Source: G965247475 sp965247475 (GTDB lineage: Bacteria > Chloroflexota > UBA11872). Taken from it: DNA of 64,000 nt. A program made the translations under genes and the position numbers. Shown piece after piece: positions 41,788-49,001 of the stretch (positions within the stretch are counted from its first letter, which is position 1; each line of letters begins with the position of its first letter). The notes beneath the pieces are model-generated. The model was given only the letters and a program-made list of their open reading frames with translations. It was not told the origin of the DNA and searched no databases. Location of the stretch: assembly GCA_965247475.1 (NCBI GenBank), contig OZ252016.1:1798001-1862000 (forward strand). The letters run 5' to 3'.

Positions 41788-43566
41788 TCACAGCGGCCAT
41801 ACGATCGGTACCACCACCAGCGAGACCATCAGGATCAGCAGCGTGAGCGGTCCGCCGACGCGCACGAAATCCACGAAGCGATAGCCGCCGGCGTTGTAGA
41901 CGAGCACGTTCGCCTGGTGTCCGATCGGCGTGAGGAAGGCGGTCGAGCCGGAGATCGCGACCATCATCATGACCGGATGCGGCGCGATGGCGAGCTGCGC
42001 GGCGATGCCCAGCGCGATCGGCGCGACCAGCACCACCGCCGCCGCGTTGGACATGATCTGCGTCACCACGGCGGTGAGGATGAAGATGCCCGCCAGGACG
42101 CCGATCGGCCCAATGGCCTCGAGCCAGCCGGTGACCGACTCGGCGGCGGTCCCCGCCAATCCCGACCGCTCGATCGCCGTGCCGAGCGGTATGAGCGAGC
42201 CGATGAGCACCAGCGTGCGCCAGTCGATCGCCGCGTAGAGGCGATCGTATGGGACCACGCGCGCGGCCAGCATGAGGACGACGCCAACCGCGCCCGCGAC
42301 CGCGATGTGGGCGGCGCCGGTGGCGGCGAGCGACACGACCAGCGCAAGGATCGCCACCGCCACCAACATGCGCGGCCGCGGCCGCAGCACGCGCGGGCGC
42401 TGCTCGAGCACAATGAAATCGGGCGAGCCGGAGAGCTGCCGAACTCGTCCGGGCGGCATGCGCACGAGCAGCACATCGCCCGGCTCGATGGGGACGTTGC
42501 GGATCGCGGCGCGGACGGGCCGACCCTGCCGCCAGATCGCGAGGACCAGTCCGCCAAAGCGCGAACGGAAGCCCATCTGGGCGACCGTACGGCCGCGGCC
42601 CGCGAACGATGGTCCGGCCACGAGCTCGAAGACCGAGGCCTCACTGTCTTCGATGAGCGAGTCGACGGTTTCGCGCTCGGCCGCGAACTCCACATCCTCG
42701 GCCCCCACCAGCCGCATGACGTCGTCGCGCTCGCCCTCGACGAGCAGGACGTCAGCGATGAAGATCGCCTCGGAGGCGGACGGGAAGCGGTTGCGGTGGC
42801 CATCGCGCACGATCTCGATGACCGCGACGTCGTAGCGTGACTGCCAGCGAAGGTGCCGCAGCGTTCGGCCGATGGCGCCCGAGTCGTTGGGAATAACCAG
42901 CTCGGCGAGGTACGCGCGCGTCTGCTCGACCCGCCGGTCGACGCCGGGGCGCTGACGCGCCGGCAAGAGCCGCGGACCCGCGATGGCCATGTAGAGCAAG
43001 CCAACGCCGAGCACCGCCGCGCCGGTGGGAGCGAAGTCGAACATCCCGAACGGACGCTCGCCGGCGGCCGCCAGCGCCTCGCTGACGAGCAGATTCGGCG
43101 GGGTCCCAACCAGGGTGATCAAGCCGCCCAGCAGCGATCCGAACGAGAGCGGCATGAGCAGCTTGGACGGCTCGGTCTGGGCGCCGTGCGCGAGGGTGAT
43201 CGCCGCCGGAATGAGGATCACGGTGGCGGCGATGTTGTTCATGAAGGCCGACATCGCGCCGACCACCAGGATGAGCATGACGATCAGCGGGACGAGGCGC
43301 GTGCCGCCGTGCCGCGCAAGGAGACCGGCAATAGCTTCCGGCACGCCCGCTTCCACCGTCCCGGCGCTGAGCACAAACATGGCGGCCACCGTTATGACGG
43401 CCGGGTTGGCGAAGCCGGCGAACGCCTCGGCGGGCTCGACGACGCGCGAGACTCCGAGCGCGACGAGCGCGAGCAACCCCACCACGTCGGGTCGCACGCG
43501 CTCGCTGGCGAAGAGCACCAGCGCACCGAGAACGATGCCAACGACGATCCAAGCGTCGGTGCTCAC
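41788..43566 (-). CDS. SLC13/DASS-type anion permease with two RCK_C domains
   Basis: 592 residues. Two membrane halves, each with the re-entrant SN(A/T)-like motif (AFMNNIAATVILIPAAITLA and MSNAAAVVLVAPIALGIAA), plus VGTPPNLLVSEAL, characteristic of the divalent-anion/sodium symporter and ArsB-like superfamily. Two soluble RCK_C/TrkA-C domains are inserted in the middle (about 200-390), the usual architecture of bacterial SLC13 permeases. It is the first gene of the sox operon, so it may import a methylated amine acid or export an anion; typical family substrates are sulfate and dicarboxylates. GTG start at 43566; the 93-base gap to the divergent dehydrogenase probably holds both promoters. 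Confidence 0.86.
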   Translation of the reverse strand: MSTDAWIVVGIVLGALVLFASERVRPDVVGLLALVALGVSRVVEPAEAFAGFANPAVITVAAMFVLSAGTVEAGVPEAIAGLLARHGGTRLVPLIVMLILVVGAMSAFMNNIAATVILIPAAITLAHGAQTEPSKLLMPLSFGSLLGGLITLVGTPPNLLVSEALAAAGERPFGMFDFAPTGAAVLGVGLLYMAIAGPRLLPARQRPGVDRRVEQTRAYLAELVIPNDSGAIGRTLRHLRWQSRYDVAVIEIVRDGHRNRFPSASEAIFIADVLLVEGERDDVMRLVGAEDVEFAAERETVDSLIEDSEASVFELVAGPSFAGRGRTVAQMGFRSRFGGLVLAIWRQGRPVRAAIRNVPIEPGDVLLVRMPPGRVRQLSGSPDFIVLEQRPRVLRPRPRMLVAVAILALVVSLAATGAAHIAVAGAVGVVLMLAARVVPYDRLYAAIDWRTLVLIGSLIPLGTAIERSGLAGTAAESVTGWLEAIGPIGVLAGIFILTAVVTQIMSNAAAVVLVAPIALGIAAQLAIAPHPVMMMVAISGSTAFLTPIGHQANVLVYNAGGYRFVDFVRVGGPLTLLILMVSLVVVPIVWPL

Positions 43567-43659
43567 GGGCCTCCCAGCACCGGCGTGCGGGCCGCGCGCG
43601 GTGAAGTACGCTTACGCCACCGCCGTACCCACATCGAGTGCATCGGAAGGACGATCACC

Positions 43660-44772
43660 ATGCCTGAGACCGGAGTCGCGGCAGCCTTCCACGGGACCGG
43701 GAAGCCGTTCGAGCTGCGCGAGTATGCCGTACCCGACCCGGAGCCCGGCGCGGCGGTCGTGAAGATATCGATGGCGAACATCTGCGGGTCGGACCTGCAC
43801 TACTGGCGCGGCGAGATGGACATGGTCAAGATGGGGCGGCCGATGCCGGCGGCGCTGGGCCACGAAGGCACCGGCACGATCTACCGGCTTGGCGAGGGCG
43901 TGACGACCGACACGAACGGCCAGCCGGTGTCCGAGGGCGATCGGGTCGTGTTCCAGTACTTTTTTCCGTGCATGGAGTGCGCGACCTGCCTGAAGGGCCA
44001 CACGCATTCCTGCCCCAACCGACAGTTCGACCGTCTCGAGGGGGTTGAGGTCTGGCCGCACTTCCGCGGCACGTTCGGGCAGTACTACTACCTGCACCCC
44101 AAGCACACGATGTTCAAGACGCCGGAGAACCTGCCCGACCGCCTGGTCTCCGGGATCAACTGTGCGTTCACGCAAGTGGTGTCCGGCTTGCGGCGCGTTG
44201 GTCAGACATTCGGGGAGACCGTCGCGGTGCAAGGCGCCGGCGGGCTGGGCTTGTACGCGACCGCAGTGGCGAAGGAGCGCGGCGCCTCAAAGGTGATCGT
44301 GATCGACGGGGTCGAGGAGCGACTGGAACTGGCCGAGGCGTTCGGCGCCGATGAGCTGATTGACCTGCGCGAGTTCGACACACCCGACGCGCGGGTCGAG
44401 AGGGTCTACGAGTTGACGGGCGGCATCGGCGCGGACGTGACGCTGGAGCTGGTCGGTCACCCGGGCGTGGTCGAGGAAGGCCTGCGCATGACCGCGCCGG
44501 GCGGCCGCTACGCGGAAATCGGCAACATCAATGTCGGCTGGAACACCGAATTCGACCCGTCTTGGCTCGTGTTCCGCAGCATCAGCGTCCACGGCATCGT
44601 GCACTACACCGCCGGCGACTTGAGGAACGCGCTGGACTTGATGTCGCGGACCGTGGACGAACTGCCGTACGACAAGGTGATCTCCCATACGTTCCCGCTC
44701 GCGGAGATCGACACGGCGTTCGAGCAGCAGGACAAGGGCCACATCACGCGGAGCGCGTTGATTCCGCACTAG
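43660..44772 (+). CDS. Zinc-dependent medium-chain alcohol dehydrogenase
   Basis: 370 residues, MDR superfamily. Catalytic zinc: C42 in NICGSDLHYW and H68/E69 in LGHEGTG. Structural zinc: C102, C105, C108 and C116 in PCMECATCLKGHTHSC. Cofactor motif VQGAGGLGLYATAVAKERGA with an acidic end IDGVEERLELAEAFGAD, which suggests NAD+ rather than NADP+. The loop QFDRLEGVEVWPHFRGTFGQ is longer than in plain alcohol dehydrogenases. The substrate could be a sugar alcohol or a C1/amino alcohol linked to the divergent sox operon. The ATG at 43660 follows GGAAGGA at a good distance; longer upstream reading is antisense to the permease gene. Confidence 0.9.
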   Translation: MPETGVAAAFHGTGKPFELREYAVPDPEPGAAVVKISMANICGSDLHYWRGEMDMVKMGRPMPAALGHEGTGTIYRLGEGVTTDTNGQPVSEGDRVVFQYFFPCMECATCLKGHTHSCPNRQFDRLEGVEVWPHFRGTFGQYYYLHPKHTMFKTPENLPDRLVSGINCAFTQVVSGLRRVGQTFGETVAVQGAGGLGLYATAVAKERGASKVIVIDGVEERLELAEAFGADELIDLREFDTPDARVERVYELTGGIGADVTLELVGHPGVVEEGLRMTAPGGRYAEIGNINVGWNTEFDPSWLVFRSISVHGIVHYTAGDLRNALDLMSRTVDELPYDKVISHTFPLAEIDTAFEQQDKGHITRSALIPH

Positions 44773-44845
44773 CGACGGGGCAGGGCGGCAACTCGGCGCC
44801 GGGTGCGCGGTCAGGCGGCTCGGAGTGACGTGGGGAGCGCGGCGC

Positions 44846-44851
44846 TAGTAT
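44846..44851 (+). promoter_or_regulatory. -10-like hexamer (TAGTAT) before short leader ORF
   Basis: TAGTAT ends exactly six bases before an ATG at 44858 that opens a 22-codon leader ORF. The geometry is the leaderless one seen at uvrA, lepA and 24345. Confidence 0.4.
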
Positions 44852-44857
44852 GCGCGC

Positions 44858-44926
44858 ATGGGGTTACCGAGGCTTGATGGCCCCGCACCGACCACGCCGC
44901 GGATCGCGACGGACCTGGCGGCATGA
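44858..44926 (+). CDS. Putative 22-residue leader peptide overlapping the GNAT gene
   Basis: ATG at 44858 gives MGLPRLDGPAPTTPRIATDL-A-A and a TGA whose first two bases are shared with the ATG of the GNAT gene (ATGA overlap). The ORF begins six bases after TAGTAT. Too short to judge by codon use; the evidence is its fit to the promoter and to the start of the next gene. If real, ribosomes finishing the leader would start the acetyltransferase, which has no Shine-Dalgarno sequence of its own. Confidence 0.35.
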   Translation: MGLPRLDGPAPTTPRIATDLAA

Positions 44927-45612
44927 GCTCGGCAGATCCCGGCAAGGGAGCTCCCCAGCGGCGCTCCGGCTCACACGCGGCCGGCCCCCATCAGACCAGC
45001 GCGGAACTCACGATCCGCCAGGCGACCGGCAGCGACGCCGATGCGATCGCGGTTGGCGCGCTGATGATGGAGGGGTTTCCCGAGACGTTCGAGTTCATCT
45101 TCGGGCGTCGTGACGCGCGCACGGCGCGCGCCATCGGATACGGGCTGCAGGGATTCGGGGCGCTGCCCAATGTGTGGTTCGCGGAGCGCGACCAGGTGCC
45201 CGTGGGGTTCGTGCTGATGCGCTGGGCGAACCGCGAGACGCTCATGAACGGGTTGCGGGCGCTGTGGGCGATGACGCGCGCGCTGGGATTGGCGCGAACG
45301 GTCTGGGTGGCGCTGCACATCCCACCGCTGCCGCCGCACTGGCTGCATCCGGACGAGGCCTATGTGAGCGCGCTGGCGGTCGCGCCGGACCAGCGCGGCG
45401 AGGGCATCGGGACGCTGCTGCTGGACCGCGCGATCGCGCTCGCCGCCGAGCGCGGATGCGAACGGCTGTCGCTGCGGGTGGACGCCGATCACCGGTTCGC
45501 GCGACGCATGTACCGGCACCACGGGTTCGTGGTGGTGAGGCGGCGGTGGGACTGGTTCTTTCATCTGATCCGGCGTCACTTCGGGGACGTGCTGTTGACG
45601 CGGGAGCTGTAG
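44923..45612 (+). CDS. GNAT family N-acetyltransferase
   Basis: 229 residues. The GNAT core starts near residue 30 (LTIRQATGSDADAIAVGALM); the acetyl-CoA loop is VAPDQRGEGIGTLLLDRAIA (about 151-170) and the late strand-helix is FARRMYRHHGFVVVRRR. The insert between them (RALWAMTRALGLARTVWVAL) is helical and hydrophobic and may form a substrate lid. The first 28 residues are low in conservation, so an internal start is possible. Substrate unknown. Confidence 0.85.
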   Translation: MSSADPGKGAPQRRSGSHAAGPHQTSAELTIRQATGSDADAIAVGALMMEGFPETFEFIFGRRDARTARAIGYGLQGFGALPNVWFAERDQVPVGFVLMRWANRETLMNGLRALWAMTRALGLARTVWVALHIPPLPPHWLHPDEAYVSALAVAPDQRGEGIGTLLLDRAIALAAERGCERLSLRVDADHRFARRMYRHHGFVVVRRRWDWFFHLIRRHFGDVLLTREL

Positions 45613-45705
45613 CGGGACAGCGGCGGACAGGAGCTCGTGCGCTCCACGGGGGCGGCGGCGGTTCAGCCGTGGATGGTTGCGGAGGATACCTGTCGGCCCG
45701 GCATC

Positions 45706-45741
45706 CCTCACCCTGACTCTCTCCCAGCAGGAGAGGGAACT
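45706..45741. repeat. 'CCCTCACCCTGACTCTCTCCC' type hairpin repeat
   Basis: CCCTCACCCTGACTCTCTCC followed by CAGCAGGAGAGGGAAC; the halves CTCTCC and GGAGAG pair. This element type is dispersed in many GC-rich bacterial genomes. The gap 45613-45826 holds this and the next repeat and no gene. Confidence 0.6.
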
Positions 45742-45796
45742 TGGCACGGTGGCCCAGAGCGATGTCCGGTGGCGGCGGCTTCTTCCGCAGCGCCTG

Positions 45797-45822
45797 CCCT
45801 GAGCCAGTCGAAGGGCTCAGGA
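45797..45822. repeat. Inverted copy of the 'CCTTCGAC...GGCTCAGGG' repeat
   Basis: CCCTGAGCCAGTCGAAGGGC followed by TCAGGA. It is the reverse complement of the element at 5024-5047 with one changed base, and ends a few bases before the lepA stop codon, much as the other copy overlaps the aminotransferase stop. Confidence 0.65.
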
Positions 45823-45826
45823 TCGC

Positions 45827-47656
45827 CTAGCGAGTCGGGCCGGTGGTTGAGACCTGGAGAACGGCGGAGAACGCCTCCTGCGGGATGTCCACCTGGCCGA
45901 CCCGCTTCATGCGGCGCTTGCCTTCCTTCTGCGACTCCAGGAGCTTCTTCTTTCGGGTGACGTCGCGCCCGTAGCACTTCGCCAGGACATCCTTGCGGAC
46001 GGGCTTGACCGTCTCGCGAGCCACGATGCGCGAGCCGATCGCGGCCTGCACGACGACCTCGTACTGCTGACGGGGGATCTCGCGTTTGAGGCGCAGCGCG
46101 AGCTCGCGTCCGATCGCCGCCGCCCGGTCGCGGATCACAATGGTCGAGAGCGCGTCCACGGACTGGCCGTTGACCCGGATGTCGAGCCGCGCCAGGTTGG
46201 CGGGCCGGTACTCCGCGAAGTGGTAGTCCATCGAGGCATAGCCCCGCGAGGCCGACTTGAGCGTGTCGAAGAACCCGGTGAGCAGCTCCGCCAGCGGCAC
46301 GGCATATTCGAGGACCACACGCGTGGGCTCCAGGTACTCGAGCCGTCGATGCTGGCCGCGGCGACTCTGCAGGAGCTCGATCACCGGGCCGATGTGCTCG
46401 TCGGGCATGACGACGCTGACGCTCATCCACGGTTCGCGGATCTCACGAGTCTGCGAAGGGTCGGGCAGCTCGGCCGGGCTGTCGGCCCGCACGACCTCGC
46501 CATCGGTCCGCTCGACTTCATACTCGACCTGCGGAATCGTGATGACGAGCTCCAGGTCGTACTCACGCTCGAGACGCTCACGCACGATGTCCATGTGCAA
46601 TACGCCCAGGAACCCGGCGCGGAACCCGAAGCCCAGCGCAAGCGAGCGCTCCTGCTGATAGCCGAGCGCCGGGTCGTTGAGGCGGAGCCGGTCTAGGGCG
46701 TCGCGCAGGGTCGCGAAGGCGTCGGGGTCGGTGGGGTAGAGGCCCGCGAACACCAGCGGCTTGGGCGCCCGGTACCCCGGCAGCGGCTCAAGATCACCGG
46801 TCTCGTCAAGTCCTACCGTGTCGCCGACGGGCCACTCACGGATGTCCTTGAGCCCGGTGGCCACATAGCCGACCTGGCCGGCGCCGAGGCTCGGCGACGC
46901 AACGCGCGCGGGCGCGAAGAGGCCCACATCCACGGCCTCGGCGCGTGTGCCAGTCTGCAGCATCCGCAGCCGTTCGCCTCGCGCCAGCGACCCGTCCACC
47001 ACCCGAACGTAGGTGACCACGCCGCGGTGCTGGTCGTACGCGGAGTCGAACGTCAGCGCCCGCAGCGGCGCCTTCGGGTCTCCGGCTGGCGGCGGGATCT
47101 GGCTCAGGATGGCTTCCAGCAGCGCATCCACGCCGTCGCCGGTCTTGGCAGAGATGCGGAACACCTGGTCCTCGGGCACGCCCAGCAGATCGGCCAGCTC
47201 ACGTGCGACGACCTCGGTGCGTGCGGTTGTCAGATCGATCTTGTTGACGACCGGAATCACGGCCAGGTCCTGCTCGATCGCCAGGTAGGCGTTCGCGAGC
47301 GTCTGCGCCTCGATGCCCTGTGAGGCGTCGACCAGCAGCAGGGCGCCTTCGCAGGCGGCGAGCGCACGGGAGACCTCGTACGCAAAATCCACGTGCCCGG
47401 GCGTGTCGATCAGATTGAGGCAGACATCGGTTCCGCCGTGCGCGTAGATCATGCGAACGGGGTGCGCCTTGATCGTGATGCCGCGCTCGCGCTCGAGGTC
47501 CATGGCGTCGAGCACCTGGTCGCGCATGTCGCGCGCCGCGAGGGTTCCGGTCCGCTCGAGCATTCGATCGGCCAGCGTCGACTTGCCGTGATCGATGTGG
47601 GCGATGATGCAGAAGTTGCGGATGCGGGCCTGATCAAAGGCGTCTGCCGTGCGCAT
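45827..47656 (-). CDS. lepA: Elongation factor 4 (LepA)
   Basis: 609 residues, full length. Ribosome-bound translational GTPase that back-translocates or rescues stalled elongation. G1 AHIDHGKST (19-27), G3 DTPGHVDF, G4 NKID, and the LepA-specific C-terminal domain ending with FLDTLK-like GFFDTLKSASRGYASMDYHF and KCYGRDVTRKKKLLESQKEG, followed by KRRMKRVGQVDIPQEAF. The ATG at 47656 lies six bases after TAGAAT, so the message may be leaderless. Confidence 0.97.
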   Translation of the reverse strand: MRTADAFDQARIRNFCIIAHIDHGKSTLADRMLERTGTLAARDMRDQVLDAMDLERERGITIKAHPVRMIYAHGGTDVCLNLIDTPGHVDFAYEVSRALAACEGALLLVDASQGIEAQTLANAYLAIEQDLAVIPVVNKIDLTTARTEVVARELADLLGVPEDQVFRISAKTGDGVDALLEAILSQIPPPAGDPKAPLRALTFDSAYDQHRGVVTYVRVVDGSLARGERLRMLQTGTRAEAVDVGLFAPARVASPSLGAGQVGYVATGLKDIREWPVGDTVGLDETGDLEPLPGYRAPKPLVFAGLYPTDPDAFATLRDALDRLRLNDPALGYQQERSLALGFGFRAGFLGVLHMDIVRERLEREYDLELVITIPQVEYEVERTDGEVVRADSPAELPDPSQTREIREPWMSVSVVMPDEHIGPVIELLQSRRGQHRRLEYLEPTRVVLEYAVPLAELLTGFFDTLKSASRGYASMDYHFAEYRPANLARLDIRVNGQSVDALSTIVIRDRAAAIGRELALRLKREIPRQQYEVVVQAAIGSRIVARETVKPVRKDVLAKCYGRDVTRKKKLLESQKEGKRRMKRVGQVDIPQEAFSAVLQVSTTGPTR

Positions 47657-47662
47657 GCCGCG

Positions 47663-47668
47663 ATTCTA
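47663..47668 (-). promoter_or_regulatory. -10-like hexamer (TAGAAT) for leaderless lepA
   Basis: On the minus strand TAGAAT ends six bases before the lepA ATG. No Shine-Dalgarno or -35 sequence is visible. The divergent methyltransferase gene has TAGAGT at 47708-47713, only 11 bases before its own ATG. Confidence 0.45.
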
Positions 47669-47724
47669 TTCGGCGAACCCGCCCGGCGGCGCGCCGTCCC
47701 GCGGCAGTAGAGTGACGCGGGCCA

Positions 47725-48723
47725 ATGAGTGAGGCGTCGGGGAGGGCGATGGAAGCCGTGGGCGATGGCCAGTCGGCACCCGCCGAGCCGGGCTCATCGA
47801 GCCCATGGCACGACGGAGTCAACTACGTCTACCTGGGCGACAACCTGCCGATTCTGCGACAGCTCCCGTCCGAATCCGTCGAGCTGATCTACATCGACCC
47901 GCCCTTCAACACCGGCCGCGCGCAGGCGCGAACCCGAATTCGGACGGTTCGCGATCCCGAAGGCGATCGGGTCGGCTTCCAGGGCCGCCGATACCGCACG
48001 GAAGAGCTGTCGCGACGAGCGTTCGACGACGCGTTCGACGACTACCTGGCGTTCCTGGCGCCGCGGCTGAAGGAAGCGCGCCGGCTGCTGACGCGCAGCG
48101 GGACCATCTACGTCCACGTGGACTATCGCGAGGTCCACTACGTCAAGTTGCTGCTCGACGGGATCTTCGACCGTACGTGCTTCCTCAACGAGATCATCTG
48201 GGCCTATGACTACGGCGGCCGCACCAAGAAGAAGTGGCCCCCGAAGCACGACAACATCCTGGTGTACGTCAAGGACCCCGAGCACTATTTCTTCAGCGTC
48301 GAGGAGATCGAGCGCATCCCGTACATGGCGCCGGGGCTGGTCGGTCCGAAAAAGGCGGCTAGGGGCAAGCTGCCCACCGATACCTGGTGGCACACCATCG
48401 TGCCCACGAACAGCAAGGAGCGCACGGGGTACCCGACACAGAAGCCCGTCGGCATCGCGCGCCGGATCATTCAGGCCTCGTCCAAGCCCGGAGACACGGT
48501 GATGGACTTCTTCGCGGGCAGCGGCACGGTCGGCGAAGCGGCCTATCAACTGGGACGCCGCTTCGTCCTGATCGACGACAACCCCGAAGCGCACGAAATC
48601 ATGGCCCGCCGGTTTGCCGCATACGAGACCACGCCTTTCGTGGACTTTGACCCGGTCCCGCATCGGCCGGGAGCGCGCCAATCGAGCCTGCTTTCCGTCG
48701 GCGACCGGGAAATCCCGACCTGA
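47725..48723 (+). CDS. Site-specific DNA methyltransferase (beta-type, N6-adenine or N4-cytosine)
   Basis: 332 residues. The catalytic motif IV, IYIDPPFNTG (55-64), comes before the SAM motif I, MDFFAGSGTVGEAA (about 258-271), which defines the beta class. Between them are WAYDYGGRTKKKWPPKHDNI and TGYPTQKPVGIARRIIQASS, typical of DPPF-type adenine methylases. No restriction endonuclease gene is adjacent (lepA and murJ flank it), so it is an orphan that may serve regulation, replication or protection. ATG at 47725; an in-frame ATG at 47749 is an alternative. Target sequence unknown. Confidence 0.9.
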   Translation: MSEASGRAMEAVGDGQSAPAEPGSSSPWHDGVNYVYLGDNLPILRQLPSESVELIYIDPPFNTGRAQARTRIRTVRDPEGDRVGFQGRRYRTEELSRRAFDDAFDDYLAFLAPRLKEARRLLTRSGTIYVHVDYREVHYVKLLLDGIFDRTCFLNEIIWAYDYGGRTKKKWPPKHDNILVYVKDPEHYFFSVEEIERIPYMAPGLVGPKKAARGKLPTDTWWHTIVPTNSKERTGYPTQKPVGIARRIIQASSKPGDTVMDFFAGSGTVGEAAYQLGRRFVLIDDNPEAHEIMARRFAAYETTPFVDFDPVPHRPGARQSSLLSVGDREIPT

Positions 48724-48750
48724 AGGTCAGGCCACCTTGCCTGAGTCGTC

Positions 48751-48775
48751 ATTCCGGCGGACGCCGGGGTGACGG
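48751..48775. repeat. CCCCGGCG palindromic repeat, variant copy
   Basis: ATTCCGGCGGACGCCGGGGT followed by GACGG. The stem CCGGCG/CGCCGG and the GGGGTGACGG tail match the copies at 10276-10306 and 63254-63281, with the two-base loop inverted (GA for TC). Confidence 0.65.
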
Positions 48776-48809
48776 GCCGGCGCGTGCGTGCGGGGGCGCC
48801 GCGAGGTTG

Positions 48810-48895
48810 CTTCTATGGACTCAGGCCGGGCTTTCGCCAGCCCGTTGACCGTGAGATTCCTCGGCTTCGCCTCGGAATGACAGCTGAGTGGGGCT
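48810..48895. repeat. Composite interspersed repeat ('GGACTCAGG' + 'GAGATTCC...CGGAATGACA')
   Basis: TTCTATGGACTCAGGCCGGG, then CTTTCGCCAGCCCGTTGACC, then GTGAGATTCCTCGGCTTCGC and CTCGGAATGACAG. It joins the 'GGACTCAGG' family to the 'GAGATTCC' family in one unit. Two short remnants (CTCGGGATGACGTGGG and CTCGGAGTGACAGG) follow to about 48935. The gap 48724-49001 has no gene. Confidence 0.7.
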
Positions 48896-49001
48896 CGGGA
48901 TGACGTGGGAGAGCGGCTCGGAGTGACAGGTGAGCGGTTCCGGAGATTCGTAGACAAGTGGGGTGGGAACCACACGTAGGTTCACTCGCGGATACGGCGA
49001 A

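Noticed and set aside
42853..43659. Extended N-terminus of the Zn alcohol dehydrogenase (269 codons upstream)
   Set aside because: It is antisense to the SLC13 permease gene; the MDR domain begins at 43660 right after a ribosome-binding site.
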